64,000 nt of DNA from JAJCYL01 sp040222875 (GTDB taxonomy: Bacteria > Bacteroidota > Bacteroidia > Cytophagales > Cyclobacteriaceae). A program made the translations under genes and the position numbers. Below, in pieces: positions 7,580 to 16,661 of this stretch. Below the pieces are notes generated by a model that saw only the letters and a program-made list of their open reading frames with translations, ran no database searches and had not been told where the DNA came from. Location: contig JAVKCG010000009.1 of NCBI GenBank assembly GCA_040222875.1, forward strand, positions 1 through 64,000, written 5' to 3'. Within the stretch, counting starts at the first letter, position 1. Each line of letters opens with the position of its first letter.

Positions 7580-7867
7580 ATGAGTGAACGAAGTTGGCCT
7601 TTGTGGGAATTGTTTATCAGAAGCAGGAATGGCCTCCATCATAAACATGTTGGAAGCCTTCATGCTGCTGATGCCGAAATGGCAATCGAAAATGCCAGGG
7701 ACGTATATACCCGCAGAAACGAAGGAGTTAGTATTTGGGTGGTCGAATCAGTCAAAATTACTGCTTCCGATCCGTCCGAGGCAGAAGCGATGTATGAGCC
7801 TGCCAATGATAAAGTGTACCGACATCCTACTTTCTACAACTTGCCTGATGAGGTAAAGCACATTTGA
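7580..7867 (+). CDS. paaB: 1,2-phenylacetyl-CoA epoxidase subunit B
   Basis: 95 residues, the normal PaaB size. The N-terminal WPLWELFIRSRNGLHHKHVG and the later ADAEMAIENARDVYTRR are characteristic of the family, as is the VWVVES-type strand. PaaB is a small non-catalytic subunit that bridges the epoxidase complex. It follows paaA by 53 bases. An overlapping ORF at 7584 in another frame is a shadow. Confidence 0.95.
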   Translation: MSERSWPLWELFIRSRNGLHHKHVGSLHAADAEMAIENARDVYTRRNEGVSIWVVESVKITASDPSEAEAMYEPANDKVYRHPTFYNLPDEVKHI

Positions 7868-7872
7868 AGTAG

Positions 7873-7959
7873 AAATTCCAAATGTCAAAAACCAAAATAC
7901 AATACCGAATGTTGATACAGTCTTTAATGTTGTCATTTGATATTTGTGATTTGTAATTT
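7873..7959. repeat. Imperfect AT-rich inverted repeat between paaB and paaC
   Basis: The left arm (about 7873-7903, starting AAATTCCAAATGTC) is partly complementary to the right arm (about 7929-7959, ending GATTTGTAATTT); roughly two thirds of about 31 positions pair. The arms are built from runs of the type CAAAT separated by two or three bases. A related fragment, TAATTTGTAATTT, precedes paaD at 8730-8742. In RNA it would form a long weak hairpin inside the operon transcript. Confidence 0.55.
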
Positions 7960-7969
7960 GCTTTAACAG

Positions 7970-8731
7970 ATGCTTTCAAAGGAGGTACATTTTGATTATC
8001 TAATAAGGCAAGCCGATAATTGCTTGATCCTAGGTCAGCGACTTGGCGAATGGTGCGGCCATGGCCCTGTTTTAGAGCAGGATATCGCCATGACCAATAT
8101 TTCCCTTGACCTGATTGGTCAATCAAGAAGTTTGTATCAATATGCTGCCAAAATTCAAGGCGATGGTAAATCAGAGGACGACCTGGCATATCTCCGGGAT
8201 GTGCTCCAGTTTAGAAACTTTCTTTTAGTTGAACAGCCAAATGAAGATTTTGGTTATACAGTAGCAAGGCAATTTTTCTTTGATGTATTTAACTATCATT
8301 TCTATAAAGAATTAGCGGCTAACTCCAATGATGAACAGCTGGTCAACATTGCTGTGAAATCTTTGAAAGAAGTCTCTTATCATGTAAAGTGGAGTTCCGA
8401 ATGGATCATTAGATTAGGTGACGGAACAGACGAAAGCCATGAAAGGATTCAGGCTGCTGTCAATGATCGCTGGCCTTATACAGGTGAAATGTTCATTCCG
8501 AATCAAACCGATGAGGAGGCGCTGAAGTTGGGTATAGGCATAGATTTGGTTAAAATAAAGCCGCTATGGGACAAAATGGTGAGTGATACCCTTGCTGAAG
8601 CTACCTTGGAAAAACCTGAGGCCAGCTGGATGCATCAGGGGGGCAAGGATGGCCGGCACACTGAACATCTAGGATATATTCTTGCTGACTTGCAATTCCT
8701 ACAGAGAGCTTATCCAGGCGCCAGCTGGTAA
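7970..8731 (+). CDS. paaC: 1,2-phenylacetyl-CoA epoxidase structural subunit C
   Basis: 253 residues, full length for PaaC. The start region LIRQADNCLILGQRLGEWCG and the phrase EQDIAMTNISLDLIGQ are diagnostic for this ferritin-like but catalytically inactive partner of PaaA. HTEHLGYILADLQFLQR near the end is the usual C-terminal helix. PaaA-PaaC heterodimers form the core of the epoxidase. It is 102 bases from paaB; the gap holds an inverted repeat that might alter relative expression. Confidence 0.95.
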   Translation: MLSKEVHFDYLIRQADNCLILGQRLGEWCGHGPVLEQDIAMTNISLDLIGQSRSLYQYAAKIQGDGKSEDDLAYLRDVLQFRNFLLVEQPNEDFGYTVARQFFFDVFNYHFYKELAANSNDEQLVNIAVKSLKEVSYHVKWSSEWIIRLGDGTDESHERIQAAVNDRWPYTGEMFIPNQTDEEALKLGIGIDLVKIKPLWDKMVSDTLAEATLEKPEASWMHQGGKDGRHTEHLGYILADLQFLQRAYPGASW

Positions 8732-8745
8732 TTTGTAATTTAATC

Positions 8746-9240
8746 ATGATTGAAGAAAAGGTCCAGATAGAAAAGTTGTGGGAGATTCTTGAATCTGTCA
8801 AGGATCCTGAAATACCAGTACTCTCCGTCGTTGATCTCGGAGTAGTACGGGAAATTAGTGAGCAATCAGGACAGGTTATTGTAACTATCACTCCAACATA
8901 TTCAGGATGTCCTGCCATGAATGTAATAGAGGAGGATATAAAGTCGACCCTTCAGCAATCAGGATATGAGGTGACCGTTGAAACAGTACTGTCCCCGGCC
9001 TGGACTACAGATTGGCTTTCGGCAAATGGGCGTAAAAAACTGGAAGAATTTGGCATTGCCCCTCCGGCCGAGGGCTCACAAAACAAAAGAGTGCTATTTG
9101 GAGACGAACCCATTGTCCGCTGTCCTAACTGCAAATCAACTGCTACCAAAATGGTAAGCCAGTTTGGCTCAACAGCTTGCAAGGCCCACTATAAATGCAA
9201 GGACTGCCTGGAGCCATTTGATTATTTCAAGTGTATTTAG
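8746..9240 (+). CDS. paaD: Phenylacetate-CoA epoxygenase maturation protein PaaD (PaaJ)
   Basis: 164 residues. Residues about 10-85 are a MIP18/DUF59 domain with the DPEIP motif at 20-24 and SGCP at 53-56, as in Fe-S assembly factors of the SufT type. The C-terminus carries a zinc-ribbon-like cysteine set (Cys126, 129, 145, 151, 154, 163). PaaD is needed for active epoxidase, probably by helping cofactor insertion. It is the last gene before the terminator at 9257. The reductase gene paaE, often next in other bacteria, is not here. Confidence 0.93.
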   Translation: MIEEKVQIEKLWEILESVKDPEIPVLSVVDLGVVREISEQSGQVIVTITPTYSGCPAMNVIEEDIKSTLQQSGYEVTVETVLSPAWTTDWLSANGRKKLEEFGIAPPAEGSQNKRVLFGDEPIVRCPNCKSTATKMVSQFGSTACKAHYKCKDCLEPFDYFKCI

Positions 9241-9256
9241 TGCTCAAATAATGAGA

Positions 9257-9285
9257 AAAGACTGAGCATAATGCCCAGTCTTTTT
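9257..9285 (+). terminator. Rho-independent terminator of the paa operon
   Basis: AAAGACTG at 9257-9264 pairs with CAGTCTTT at 9276-9283, and two more G-C pairs follow after one mismatch. The loop is ATAAT and the right arm runs into five Ts. It lies 16 bases after the paaD stop. Confidence 0.75.
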
Positions 9286-9353
9286 GGCAAGCAACGTCTT
9301 TCATTGAATAGGCTGCAAGCGTTTGGTTAGTTGGTCCTTAACACCTGTGTTGA

Positions 9354-9803
9354 TTAGTTGAAATTAATTTGACGTGGTTTCAATAGATACCCAAGGCGAC
9401 TATATGAATCTTTTACTGAATTACCATTGTGGATATTGCTCACCACTGAATTTATTAAGTCCTTTGCTCTTTTGCTTTCATGTAAAAAGACTGCAGTAAC
9501 TTGAGAAATGATATCTAGTTTTTGGTCACTTAATCCGCCATTCGAGATCATTTCCCTGGTAAGAATATAAATCAATTTGAATTTTTGATAGTTCTGGAAG
9601 GGAAGTGAAGCTCTTAATGCCGTTGAGTCATCTTGAGTATGGAAGATATCTTCAGGGTCAATGTCAAATTCATTTAGAGTTTTAGAGAGGTACTCGACAT
9701 CAGTTTGCGTAATCTTCTCTTCTTTGTAAGCCGTCCTGATCAGTTGCTGGAGGTTGTCTTTGTCTTGATTCCCGAATAACCGGATAAACAGTTGTGCAAT
9801 CAT
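9354..9803 (-). CDS. Hypothetical protein, possibly TerB-like helical domain
   Basis: 149 residues, all-helical by appearance, with no signal peptide or membrane segment. The middle part, QKFKLIYILTREMISNGGLS followed by DQKLDIISQVTAVF, resembles the helix pattern of TerB/DUF533-like proteins (a helix, then a turn with Asn/Gly, then a helix starting with an acidic residue). The similarity is weak and the metal-binding acids of TerB are not clear. It ends close to the paa terminator in the opposite orientation. Function unknown. Confidence 0.6.
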   Translation of the reverse strand: MIAQLFIRLFGNQDKDNLQQLIRTAYKEEKITQTDVEYLSKTLNEFDIDPEDIFHTQDDSTALRASLPFQNYQKFKLIYILTREMISNGGLSDQKLDIISQVTAVFLHESKRAKDLINSVVSNIHNGNSVKDSYSRLGYLLKPRQINFN

Positions 9804-10133
9804 TTCGCGTCTGGTTTAAATTTGATAAATACAATTATATATTCTAATAGTTCTATTTAGGTAACCCTTTAGTAGTAAAAATTTTATTTGCTCTAAGCGA
9901 ATCAGAGTTGATTTTAACATTATTTGAGTTCTTAAGGATTCTTTCAAAACAGTTTTAGCAAACTGATTAATTCCCACTGATTTACCTGCTAAGTTGATAT
10001 CGATCATCGTTTGAATCTTTGGACAATATAAATTTCCAATGTAACTACAATTAATTGAGCATGTTTAAGAAGTATCTCAGTTAATAGCCCCATCCACAGA
10101 ATTTATTCTTTCTTTGCTTTCAATTTTTAATAA
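9804..10133. other. AT-rich 330-base gap upstream of pyrF
   Basis: Apart from the doubtful small frame at 9816-10007 I see no gene, RNA or strong hairpin. No TTTG/TAnnTTTG promoter pair with consensus spacing was found before pyrF. Confidence 0.5.
9816..10007 (-). CDS. Possible small helical protein, unknown
   Basis: A 63-residue frame ending 12 bases upstream of the TerB-like gene in the same direction. MIDINLAGKSVGINQFAK and the following LRTQIMLKSTLIRLEQIKF read like an amphipathic helix and not random sequence, but the last 15 residues do not. No homologue was recognised. It may be a real small gene co-transcribed with its neighbour, or a chance frame in AT-rich DNA. Confidence 0.3.
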   Translation of the reverse strand: MIDINLAGKSVGINQFAKTVLKESLRTQIMLKSTLIRLEQIKFLLLKGYLNRTIRIYNCIYQI

Positions 10134-10952
10134 ATGACCCGCGAAGAACTCATCAACCAAATTTCAAATAAAGAATCCTTGCTATGTGTGGGTTTGGATA
10201 CAGACCTGAATAAAATCCCAAAGCATTTGTTGAAGGAGAGCGATCCGGTTTTTGAGTTTAACAAGCAGATCATCGATGCCACGGCTGAGTTCTGCGTGGG
10301 ATACAAGCCTAATCTTGCTTTTTACGAAGCACTTGGTTCAAAAGGGTGGGAGTCACTTGAGAAAACTGTGGACTACGTCCCTAATAATCAATTTATAATA
10401 GCTGATGCCAAGCGTGGTGACATTGGTAACACATCTAATCTGTACGCCAAAGCATTTTTTGAAACGATGGATTTTGATGCGATCACTGTGGCACCTTATA
10501 TGGGCGAGGACTCCGTGAAACCCTTTACGGGATTTGATGGTAAGTGGGTGATTTTACTTGGCCTGACGTCCAATAACGGGAGCAAGGATTTTCAAATGCT
10601 TCAAATTGAAGGAGCCGGAAATCATCTCTATCAAGAGGTGTTGACCCGAAGTCAGCAATGGGCAAGTACTGAGGAGCTGATGTACGTTGTTGGAGCAACT
10701 AAGGCTGATAAGTTCAAGGAAATTCGTGAAATTATTCCGGATCATTTCCTTCTTGTTCCCGGGGTCGGGGCCCAGGGTGGCGATCTGGAAGAAGTTTGCA
10801 AATATGGCCTTAATAGTGATTTTGGGCTACTTATAAATTCCTCAAGAGGCATAATATATGCGGGTGATGGGAAAGATTTCGCAAAAAATGCCAGAGATGA
10901 GGCAGCAAAGCTTCAGCAGCAGATGAAAGCATGCATTGATAAATACATGTAA
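10134..10952 (+). CDS. pyrF: Orotidine 5'-phosphate decarboxylase (type 2)
   Basis: 272 residues, the length of the longer (type 2) OMP decarboxylases. The catalytic motif DAKRGDIGNT is at 91-100, with the Asp/Lys tetrad residues D91 and K93, and the start LLCVGLDTDLNKIP is the first phosphate-proximal strand. GATK and PGVGAQGG are the phosphate-binding segments near the C-terminus. The enzyme makes UMP in the last step of pyrimidine synthesis. It is followed two bases later by a DUF2851 gene in a probable three-gene operon. Confidence 0.97.
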   Translation: MTREELINQISNKESLLCVGLDTDLNKIPKHLLKESDPVFEFNKQIIDATAEFCVGYKPNLAFYEALGSKGWESLEKTVDYVPNNQFIIADAKRGDIGNTSNLYAKAFFETMDFDAITVAPYMGEDSVKPFTGFDGKWVILLGLTSNNGSKDFQMLQIEGAGNHLYQEVLTRSQQWASTEELMYVVGATKADKFKEIREIIPDHFLLVPGVGAQGGDLEEVCKYGLNSDFGLLINSSRGIIYAGDGKDFAKNARDEAAKLQQQMKACIDKYM

Positions 10953-10954
10953 AT

Positions 10955-12229
10955 GTGGAAGAGCAATTCCTTCATTTTATATGGCAATACCAATACTTTG
11001 ATGGTGGTCAATTATTAACTATTGACAAGCAGAACGTCACTGTTTTTAAACCGGGAACAAGAAATAGCGATGCCGGACCTGATTTTGAAGAGGCAAAAAT
11101 CAAAATTGGAGATATTGAATGGAGTGGGCATGTAGAAATCCATGTGAAGTCGTCAGATTGGGATGCCCACAAACATTCAGAAGACCGAAAATATGATTCC
11201 ACTATTTTACATGTCGTTTGGGAAAATGATAGACAAATTATGAGATCGGATGGAACGAAAATCCCAACCATCGCCTTGAAGGGGCTGATTGAGCCAGCCC
11301 TGTACGATCGATTCAAAAACCTAGTTCGGTCCCCATGGACAATTCCATGCCAACCAGAACTCAATAAAGTAAATAACCTCACCCGGCTTTCTCAGCTAGA
11401 TAAGTCACTGGCTGAAAGATTGATTGAAAAGTCTCAAGCCGTGAGCAAAGTGGTGGAAGAAACTAAAGGTAACTGGGAAGAGGCTACTTATAAATTGATG
11501 GCAAGAAACTTTGGTTTCAAAGTAAATGGTGATCAGTTTGAGCAACTGGCTAACGTTACCCCAATAAATATTGCGCAAAAGTGTGCCGACAATCTGGAAA
11601 GTTTGGAGGCTCTGTTTTTTGGACAGTCGGGGTTGATCCCTCAAAAAACAAAGGAAAGTTATAGCCAGAAATTAGCAGATGAATACAACTTCATTTCACA
11701 TAAACATGGATTAATCGCTATTAAGTCACCACACCAATGGAAATTCATGAGAATGCGCCCAGCAAATTTCCCAACAGTAAGAATCGCACAATTTGCGGGA
11801 TTGATCCATCAGGTCAGGCATCTCTTTTCATGGATTTTAGAAACGGAAAATGTGGCGGCTCTCCATAAAGTGTTGAAAGTGCGGCAATCTGCATATTGGC
11901 AACAGCACTATCGGTTTGGTGTAAAAGCAGCTAGAGCAGTGCCTGCCCTTGGTCAACAGAGCATTCAAAATGTTATCATCAATACCGTGGTACCTGTTTT
12001 GGCTGCATACTCAAAAGCTATCGGTGATGACCGTTATATAATCAGAGCTGAGAAGCTCTTGCAAGAATTACCAGCAGAGAAAAACAGGATCACCAAGGTG
12101 TTCTCCGGAACAAATTGGAACGCCTCGAATGCATTTGATTCCCAGGCGTTGATCCAGCTTCACAACAATTATTGCACTAAGAAGCGGTGTTTGAGCTGTA
12201 ATATTGGAGTATCTCTGATGCGAAGCTGA
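10955..12229 (+). CDS. DUF2851 family protein
   Basis: 424 residues from a GTG start two bases after the pyrF stop. The N-terminal IWQYQYFDGGQLLT, TRNSDAGPDFEEAKIKIG and WSGHVEIHVKSSDW are hallmarks of the Bacteroidota DUF2851 family, which has a restriction-endonuclease-like look (D...E-x-K type residues), though no activity is established. The C-terminus ends with CTKKRCLSCNIG, a cysteine cluster that may bind metal. It is probably translationally coupled to pyrF. The function is unknown. Confidence 0.9.
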   Translation: MEEQFLHFIWQYQYFDGGQLLTIDKQNVTVFKPGTRNSDAGPDFEEAKIKIGDIEWSGHVEIHVKSSDWDAHKHSEDRKYDSTILHVVWENDRQIMRSDGTKIPTIALKGLIEPALYDRFKNLVRSPWTIPCQPELNKVNNLTRLSQLDKSLAERLIEKSQAVSKVVEETKGNWEEATYKLMARNFGFKVNGDQFEQLANVTPINIAQKCADNLESLEALFFGQSGLIPQKTKESYSQKLADEYNFISHKHGLIAIKSPHQWKFMRMRPANFPTVRIAQFAGLIHQVRHLFSWILETENVAALHKVLKVRQSAYWQQHYRFGVKAARAVPALGQQSIQNVIINTVVPVLAAYSKAIGDDRYIIRAEKLLQELPAEKNRITKVFSGTNWNASNAFDSQALIQLHNNYCTKKRCLSCNIGVSLMRS

Positions 12230-12232
12230 AAG

Positions 12233-13468
12233 ATGGATACGATACTGTTTATTCTAACAATTACATTTTTAGCATCTTGTTTATTCAGGGTTTTTCGCAA
12301 AACTACTCCTGACCTTCACCTCATTTTTGCGATTGTTCTTGTAGTAAAAGTTATAGCGGCAATAGGGTTGGGGCTGATCTATTCCAGCTATTATGAAGGT
12401 GGAGACACATGGAATTTCTATAAGGCGGGTTTAAGGTTTAATGATCGAAATGAAACTTTGGCGGAGTACTTTGGGGAGCTTTCGGAACCTATTAATTATA
12501 GCACAACTCATGATCCGGGGAATGCCTTTTTCGCAAGATTGACTTCAATAGTAGTAAAGCTGTCATTAGGAAATTATTGGATTACAGCGGCTTTTTTCGC
12601 AACCGTAAGTTTTATAACACTTTGGACTCTAATGATGAGGTTAATCAAGTCTGGTATTGATAAATGGCCGATATTAATCGCTTTCTTTGGGTTTCCTTCC
12701 GTGGTTCTGTGGTCTTCTGGTTTATTGAAGGACACATTAATGCTGATTTGTCTGGCATCCGTTGCAATTGCCATTATCCCATTATTTTCATCAAAGCAAA
12801 AATTCAATACCATTGAGTTGGCCGCTGGGCTTTTGGGTTTGTTTATAATTCTTAAGGTTAAGTACTACTTGTTTGCAGTCTGTGCCGGTCTATTGATTTG
12901 TATTTGCACCTTCGAAATTTTCAAATCATGGCTACAACGATTGTCCGTTCTCATAAGATCATTTCTTGGTTTTGGCTTTGTAGCCCTGTTGATTATTGCT
13001 CTAAGCCAAATGCACTATAACCTAAAGTTGGAGCGTGTACTGTCTGTTATAGTTGAAAACTATGAAGCTTATAATCACCTCGATCAAGGTAAAAAGGTGG
13101 ATTTTGATACCTTAGAGCCAACAATTGCAAGTTTCATTTGGCATTCACCCAAAGCACTTTTTACCGGTATTTTCAGGCCACTTATTTGGGAGGGTTGGAA
13201 TGTTGTTTCAATCTGGGTATCAATTGAAAACACAATACTATTGGCCTTCTTCATTTATAGCCTGAGAGGTTGGCGCTCTTACTCAATAAATTCTGCCACT
13301 ATTGGAGCATTGGCTTATTCGATGATTTTAGCAACACTTTTTGCATTGTCCACCCCAAATTTGGGGACATTATCGAGATATAAGGTTTCATTTCTGCCGA
13401 TCTTCATTTTTGTAATAATGTATGCTATTTACAATTCACGAAAAACGGGACGGAACATCCACGGATGA
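12233..13468 (+). CDS. Multi-pass membrane protein, possibly polysaccharide-related
   Basis: 411 residues with about ten hydrophobic helices. Conserved-looking polar loops include YYEGGDTWNFYKAG after the second helix and GFPSVVLWSSGLLKDTLML in the middle, the kind of loops seen in GT-C glycosyltransferases and Wzy/EpsG-type polymerases. I do not recognise a specific family. It starts three bases after the DUF2851 stop, so it is very likely co-transcribed with pyrF and DUF2851. It converges on the acyl-CoA ligase gene with a gap of ten bases. Confidence 0.78.
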   Translation: MDTILFILTITFLASCLFRVFRKTTPDLHLIFAIVLVVKVIAAIGLGLIYSSYYEGGDTWNFYKAGLRFNDRNETLAEYFGELSEPINYSTTHDPGNAFFARLTSIVVKLSLGNYWITAAFFATVSFITLWTLMMRLIKSGIDKWPILIAFFGFPSVVLWSSGLLKDTLMLICLASVAIAIIPLFSSKQKFNTIELAAGLLGLFIILKVKYYLFAVCAGLLICICTFEIFKSWLQRLSVLIRSFLGFGFVALLIIALSQMHYNLKLERVLSVIVENYEAYNHLDQGKKVDFDTLEPTIASFIWHSPKALFTGIFRPLIWEGWNVVSIWVSIENTILLAFFIYSLRGWRSYSINSATIGALAYSMILATLFALSTPNLGTLSRYKVSFLPIFIFVIMYAIYNSRKTGRNIHG

Positions 13469-13478
13469 CACAAAAGAC

Positions 13479-15143
13479 CTAATTAGTTTGTGCGGAATCA
13501 TTTTCTTTTAGCACACGCCTCAATACTTTTCCAACATTGGATTTTGGAAGCTCATCAATGAATTCAATGTACTTTGGGCACTTGTAAGCCGTCAAATTGT
13601 CTCTACAATAACTGCTCAATTCTTCATCAGTCAAGCTTAAATCTTTCCTCACCACGAATATTTTCACCACTTCTGTTGACTTGTCATCCGGAACCCCGAT
13701 GGCACCTACCTCCAAAACTTTTGGATGCGAAGCCACAACATTTTCAATTTCATTAGGGTAAACATTGAAGCCAGATACCAGGATCATTTCTTTTTTACGG
13801 TCCACGATTTTAATGAAACCGTTTTCGTCAATTATTCCCATATCACCGGTATGTAGCCAGCCATCGATCATTACTTCATCAGTGGCTTCCGGCCTTTGCC
13901 AATAGCCAACCATTACCTGAGGCCCTTGCGCACATATTTCTCCAATTTCCCCAGTTTTAACTGGGCTGTTGTTTTCGTCAAGAATTTGAATGTCTGTGCC
14001 GGGAATTGGAACACCAATACTGCCAATTTGATGATTTTTGCCATCAATGGGGTTGATAGTCAGCACCGGACTCGTTTCCGTAAGACCATATCCTTCAATA
14101 AGCGGTTTGCCTGTTACCCTTTCCCATTCTTCGGAAACTGATTGTTGAACAGCCATGCCACCACCAACGGCCAACTTCAAATGAGAGAAATTAACATGTT
14201 CAAATTCTTTATTGTTGAGGAGTGCGTTAAACAACGTATTCACACCGATAAGCATGGCAAAATCCTGCTTTTTGAGCTCTTTAATAAATCCAGGTAAATC
14301 TTTAGGGTTTGTAATCAGCACATTATTAAGCCCAAGCTTGATGTATCCTAAAGAATTCGTCAGGGCAAAAATGTGATAAAGCGGCAATGGGGTTATAGTA
14401 ATATCTCCGGTTTGTATCGGATCCAACAGACTTTCTACTTGCATTAAATTTGCTGTCACGTTGCGATGACTGAGCATGGCACCTTTTGAAACCCCAGTTG
14501 TACCACCAGTGTATTGCAAGAATGCCAGGTCATCGAGTGAAATTTCAGGGGCTGCAAAATCCTGAAGGCGGCTTTCAGCCAAAATTCGGTTCCATTTGAG
14601 ATGACCACGTAGCTTAAATGGAGGCACCATTTTTTTAAAATGTTTCACGGCAGTATTCATAACCCATCCCTTCATGCCACCTACCATGTCTCCGATTTCG
14701 GTTACGATCACCGTCTTTATAGCAGTTTTATCGATGATACTTTCAAGGTTATGCGCAAAATTTGCGAGTATGACCACGGCAACTGCACCAGAATCCTTGA
14801 ATTGGTGCTCCATTTCACGCGGGGTATAAAGCGGGTTGGTGTTTACTACAACCATTCCAGCCCTGAGAGCACCAAAAATTGCGACAATATTTTGAAGTAG
14901 ATTGGGTAATTGAATTGCAACCCTATCACCTTTTTTCAATCCATGATTTTGTAGAAATGCAGCAAAATCCCTCGAATGTCGGTCTAATTGCCTATAAGTG
15001 AGCTGCTTCCCAAAATTTTCACAAGCCGGATTATCTGTGAATTGCGTTGCTGCCTGGGAAAGCACATCTCCGAGATTGGCATATCTTGAGTAGTTGATTT
15101 CAGGGGCTTTTCCGTTTGGATAGTACTTATACCAGGGCTTCAT
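13479..15143 (-). CDS. fadD: Long-chain fatty-acid CoA ligase
   Basis: 554 residues from the ATG at 15143; a TTG 30 bases upstream is an alternative start, but MKPWYKYYPNG is typical. ANL-superfamily motifs are all present: YTGGTTGVSK (P-loop A3), GYGLTETSP (A5), GWLHTGDMG (A7), DRKKEMILVSGFNVYPNEIE (A8) and the catalytic lysine in KSNVGKVLRR (A10). It activates fatty acids to acyl-CoA through an acyl-adenylate. The linker motif fits FadD and not acetyl- or acetoacetyl-CoA synthetases. It is monocistronic by appearance. Confidence 0.92.
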   Translation of the reverse strand: MKPWYKYYPNGKAPEINYSRYANLGDVLSQAATQFTDNPACENFGKQLTYRQLDRHSRDFAAFLQNHGLKKGDRVAIQLPNLLQNIVAIFGALRAGMVVVNTNPLYTPREMEHQFKDSGAVAVVILANFAHNLESIIDKTAIKTVIVTEIGDMVGGMKGWVMNTAVKHFKKMVPPFKLRGHLKWNRILAESRLQDFAAPEISLDDLAFLQYTGGTTGVSKGAMLSHRNVTANLMQVESLLDPIQTGDITITPLPLYHIFALTNSLGYIKLGLNNVLITNPKDLPGFIKELKKQDFAMLIGVNTLFNALLNNKEFEHVNFSHLKLAVGGGMAVQQSVSEEWERVTGKPLIEGYGLTETSPVLTINPIDGKNHQIGSIGVPIPGTDIQILDENNSPVKTGEIGEICAQGPQVMVGYWQRPEATDEVMIDGWLHTGDMGIIDENGFIKIVDRKKEMILVSGFNVYPNEIENVVASHPKVLEVGAIGVPDDKSTEVVKIFVVRKDLSLTDEELSSYCRDNLTAYKCPKYIEFIDELPKSNVGKVLRRVLKENDSAQTN

Positions 15144-15242
15144 TATTAGTCTGTTTGTTGGTGATGAATCCAATATAGGGTGAATCCTAAACAGACGAAA
15201 ATATTACTAACCTATTTATTGTGATTTAAAAGAAGGGGCACA

Positions 15243-15815
15243 TTATTGGTAGGTAGCAAGCACCCGCATTGTTTTTTTTATCTGAACAAAGTGCCTTTGA
15301 TTATGTGCTAATAAGAAACGATAACAATCGCCGAGTTTAAATCTTAAGATTATTCCAATTGCCGATTTAATACGGATTTTACCGAGGTCTATTTTTTCAG
15401 ATGAATCAATTAAACTCTGAAATTCAAGCATATTCCTCTCAAACTCAGTTAATGCCTGGGTTAATGGCCGCCTCGTTTTATGCGGGTCCATATTGCTGAA
15501 GGTCCGCATGGGGTTAGTTACGGTGTTTTTTTTTGGCAACATGGCCTGTACCATTCGCTCACCAAAAAAGCCTGGTTTATAGCTCTCAGATTGATTTTTA
15601 TTGGCTTTTTTAACACCTTTTTTGATGCGGGGCAGGTAAACATCAAAAACCATGTTCAAATGCTCAATACAATCTAATACGCTCCATTTGTTCTTCTCAG
15701 GCTTAAACTTTAGCGAATTCAGCGGGATGTTGGAAATTTCCGTTTTGAAAAATCTCAGTTGATCGTTCAGTTGCAGTTGTAGATCCTCAATCAATTCAAA
15801 GTTCCTGATGGACAT
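15243..15815 (-). CDS. DinB-superfamily protein
   Basis: 190 residues. The pattern is that of DinB/YfiT four-helix bundles: a first helix, NKWSVLDCIEHLN with the first metal-ligand histidine, and RFLLAHNQRHFVQIKK with the C-terminal His pair. Such proteins bind a divalent metal and often act as thiol-dependent transferases; the substrate is unknown here. There is no signal peptide, unlike the second DinB protein at 54049. The bases around its start codon are shared with apaG (15813-15826 and 17046-17059). Confidence 0.85.
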   Translation of the reverse strand: MSIRNFELIEDLQLQLNDQLRFFKTEISNIPLNSLKFKPEKNKWSVLDCIEHLNMVFDVYLPRIKKGVKKANKNQSESYKPGFFGERMVQAMLPKKNTVTNPMRTFSNMDPHKTRRPLTQALTEFERNMLEFQSLIDSSEKIDLGKIRIKSAIGIILRFKLGDCYRFLLAHNQRHFVQIKKTMRVLATYQ

Positions 15816-15878
15816 TCTGATGCAATTATTTACTGAGGCATAACGGCTTATTCGAATATCTGTTTTAACAATTTGACC

Positions 15879-16658
15879 TTAAAATCTCAAAACATAATGT
15901 TGCTTCTCCTTGAGCGGAGCGTAGAACAAAAGCCCCAAATGGAAGAGATCAACAGTTAATTGGATTTGTGGGTCATTCACTAATTCGCTCCAGGCTTTTT
16001 CCATGCCTTCTGACCAATGGATATCACCGATTGCGATTACTGTTGACGGAATGGTTTTTTTGGCTAATAGCGATACATATTTTAAAGTGGCCTCGTAGGT
16101 GTGGTTAGCATCTACATAAGCAATGTCAATATGGGGTAAGGTTGCTATTATTTCGGGTAAAACCAGATCTATGTTATTGTGATAAAGTGTCACATTTGGC
16201 AATTCATTTAAATGTCTTTTTGCTAATTCATGCAGGGCTTTACTGCCTTCAACGGAATGAACATGCGCCTCATTATTCGCCAGATACCGCGTAGTGATTC
16301 CCAGGTTGGTTCCAAGCTCAATAATGTTACGGGCTCTGATATGCCTACTGCATTTGGCCAAAAACTCACCTATAAATTTGGCGCTTGAAGATGTATTAGC
16401 AATATCCTTTACAACCCTGCGCTTAAGTGTCCTTTTAAAAGAGCCAGCACCTAAATCTTCGATTTCAATGGTTGAAGTATCATTCAAAAATGAAGCTCTA
16501 ATATTCTCTGCTTCCGGATTTATAAATTTCTTAGCAGGCTGTCTTATAACCTGATCATAAAATTGGTAGATAAAAGGAGAATGTAAACTATGGGCATCAA
16601 CACAATGAAGCCAGTGCTTGAAGTATGCCAGATAGTAATGTTTTTGTTGGCTGGTCAA
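15879..16658 (-). CDS. Class I SAM-dependent methyltransferase
   Basis: 259 residues. Motif I of the Rossmann methyltransferase fold is IIELGTNLGITTRYLA, followed by an acidic strand end (VHSVEGSKAL) and IDIAYVDANHTYEAT, as in O-methyltransferase-like proteins of the catechol/caffeoyl type. The N-terminal 100 residues (HWLHCVDAHSLHSPFIYQFY) are typical of a Bacteroidota version. The substrate is unknown. It starts three bases downstream of apaG on the same strand, so the two are likely co-transcribed. Confidence 0.87.
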   Translation of the reverse strand: MTSQQKHYYLAYFKHWLHCVDAHSLHSPFIYQFYDQVIRQPAKKFINPEAENIRASFLNDTSTIEIEDLGAGSFKRTLKRRVVKDIANTSSSAKFIGEFLAKCSRHIRARNIIELGTNLGITTRYLANNEAHVHSVEGSKALHELAKRHLNELPNVTLYHNNIDLVLPEIIATLPHIDIAYVDANHTYEATLKYVSLLAKKTIPSTVIAIGDIHWSEGMEKAWSELVNDPQIQLTVDLFHLGLLFYAPLKEKQHYVLRF

Positions 16659-16661
16659 AGG

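Noticed and set aside
7584..7856. Second open frame overlapping paaB
   Set aside because: paaB itself is fully recognisable in the other frame with normal length, so this is an out-of-frame shadow.
15836..15860. GCATAACGGCTTATTCGAATA upstream of the DinB gene, similar to the end of the attC-like hairpin
   Set aside because: There is only a short palindrome and no matching other end, so it cannot be called a third element.
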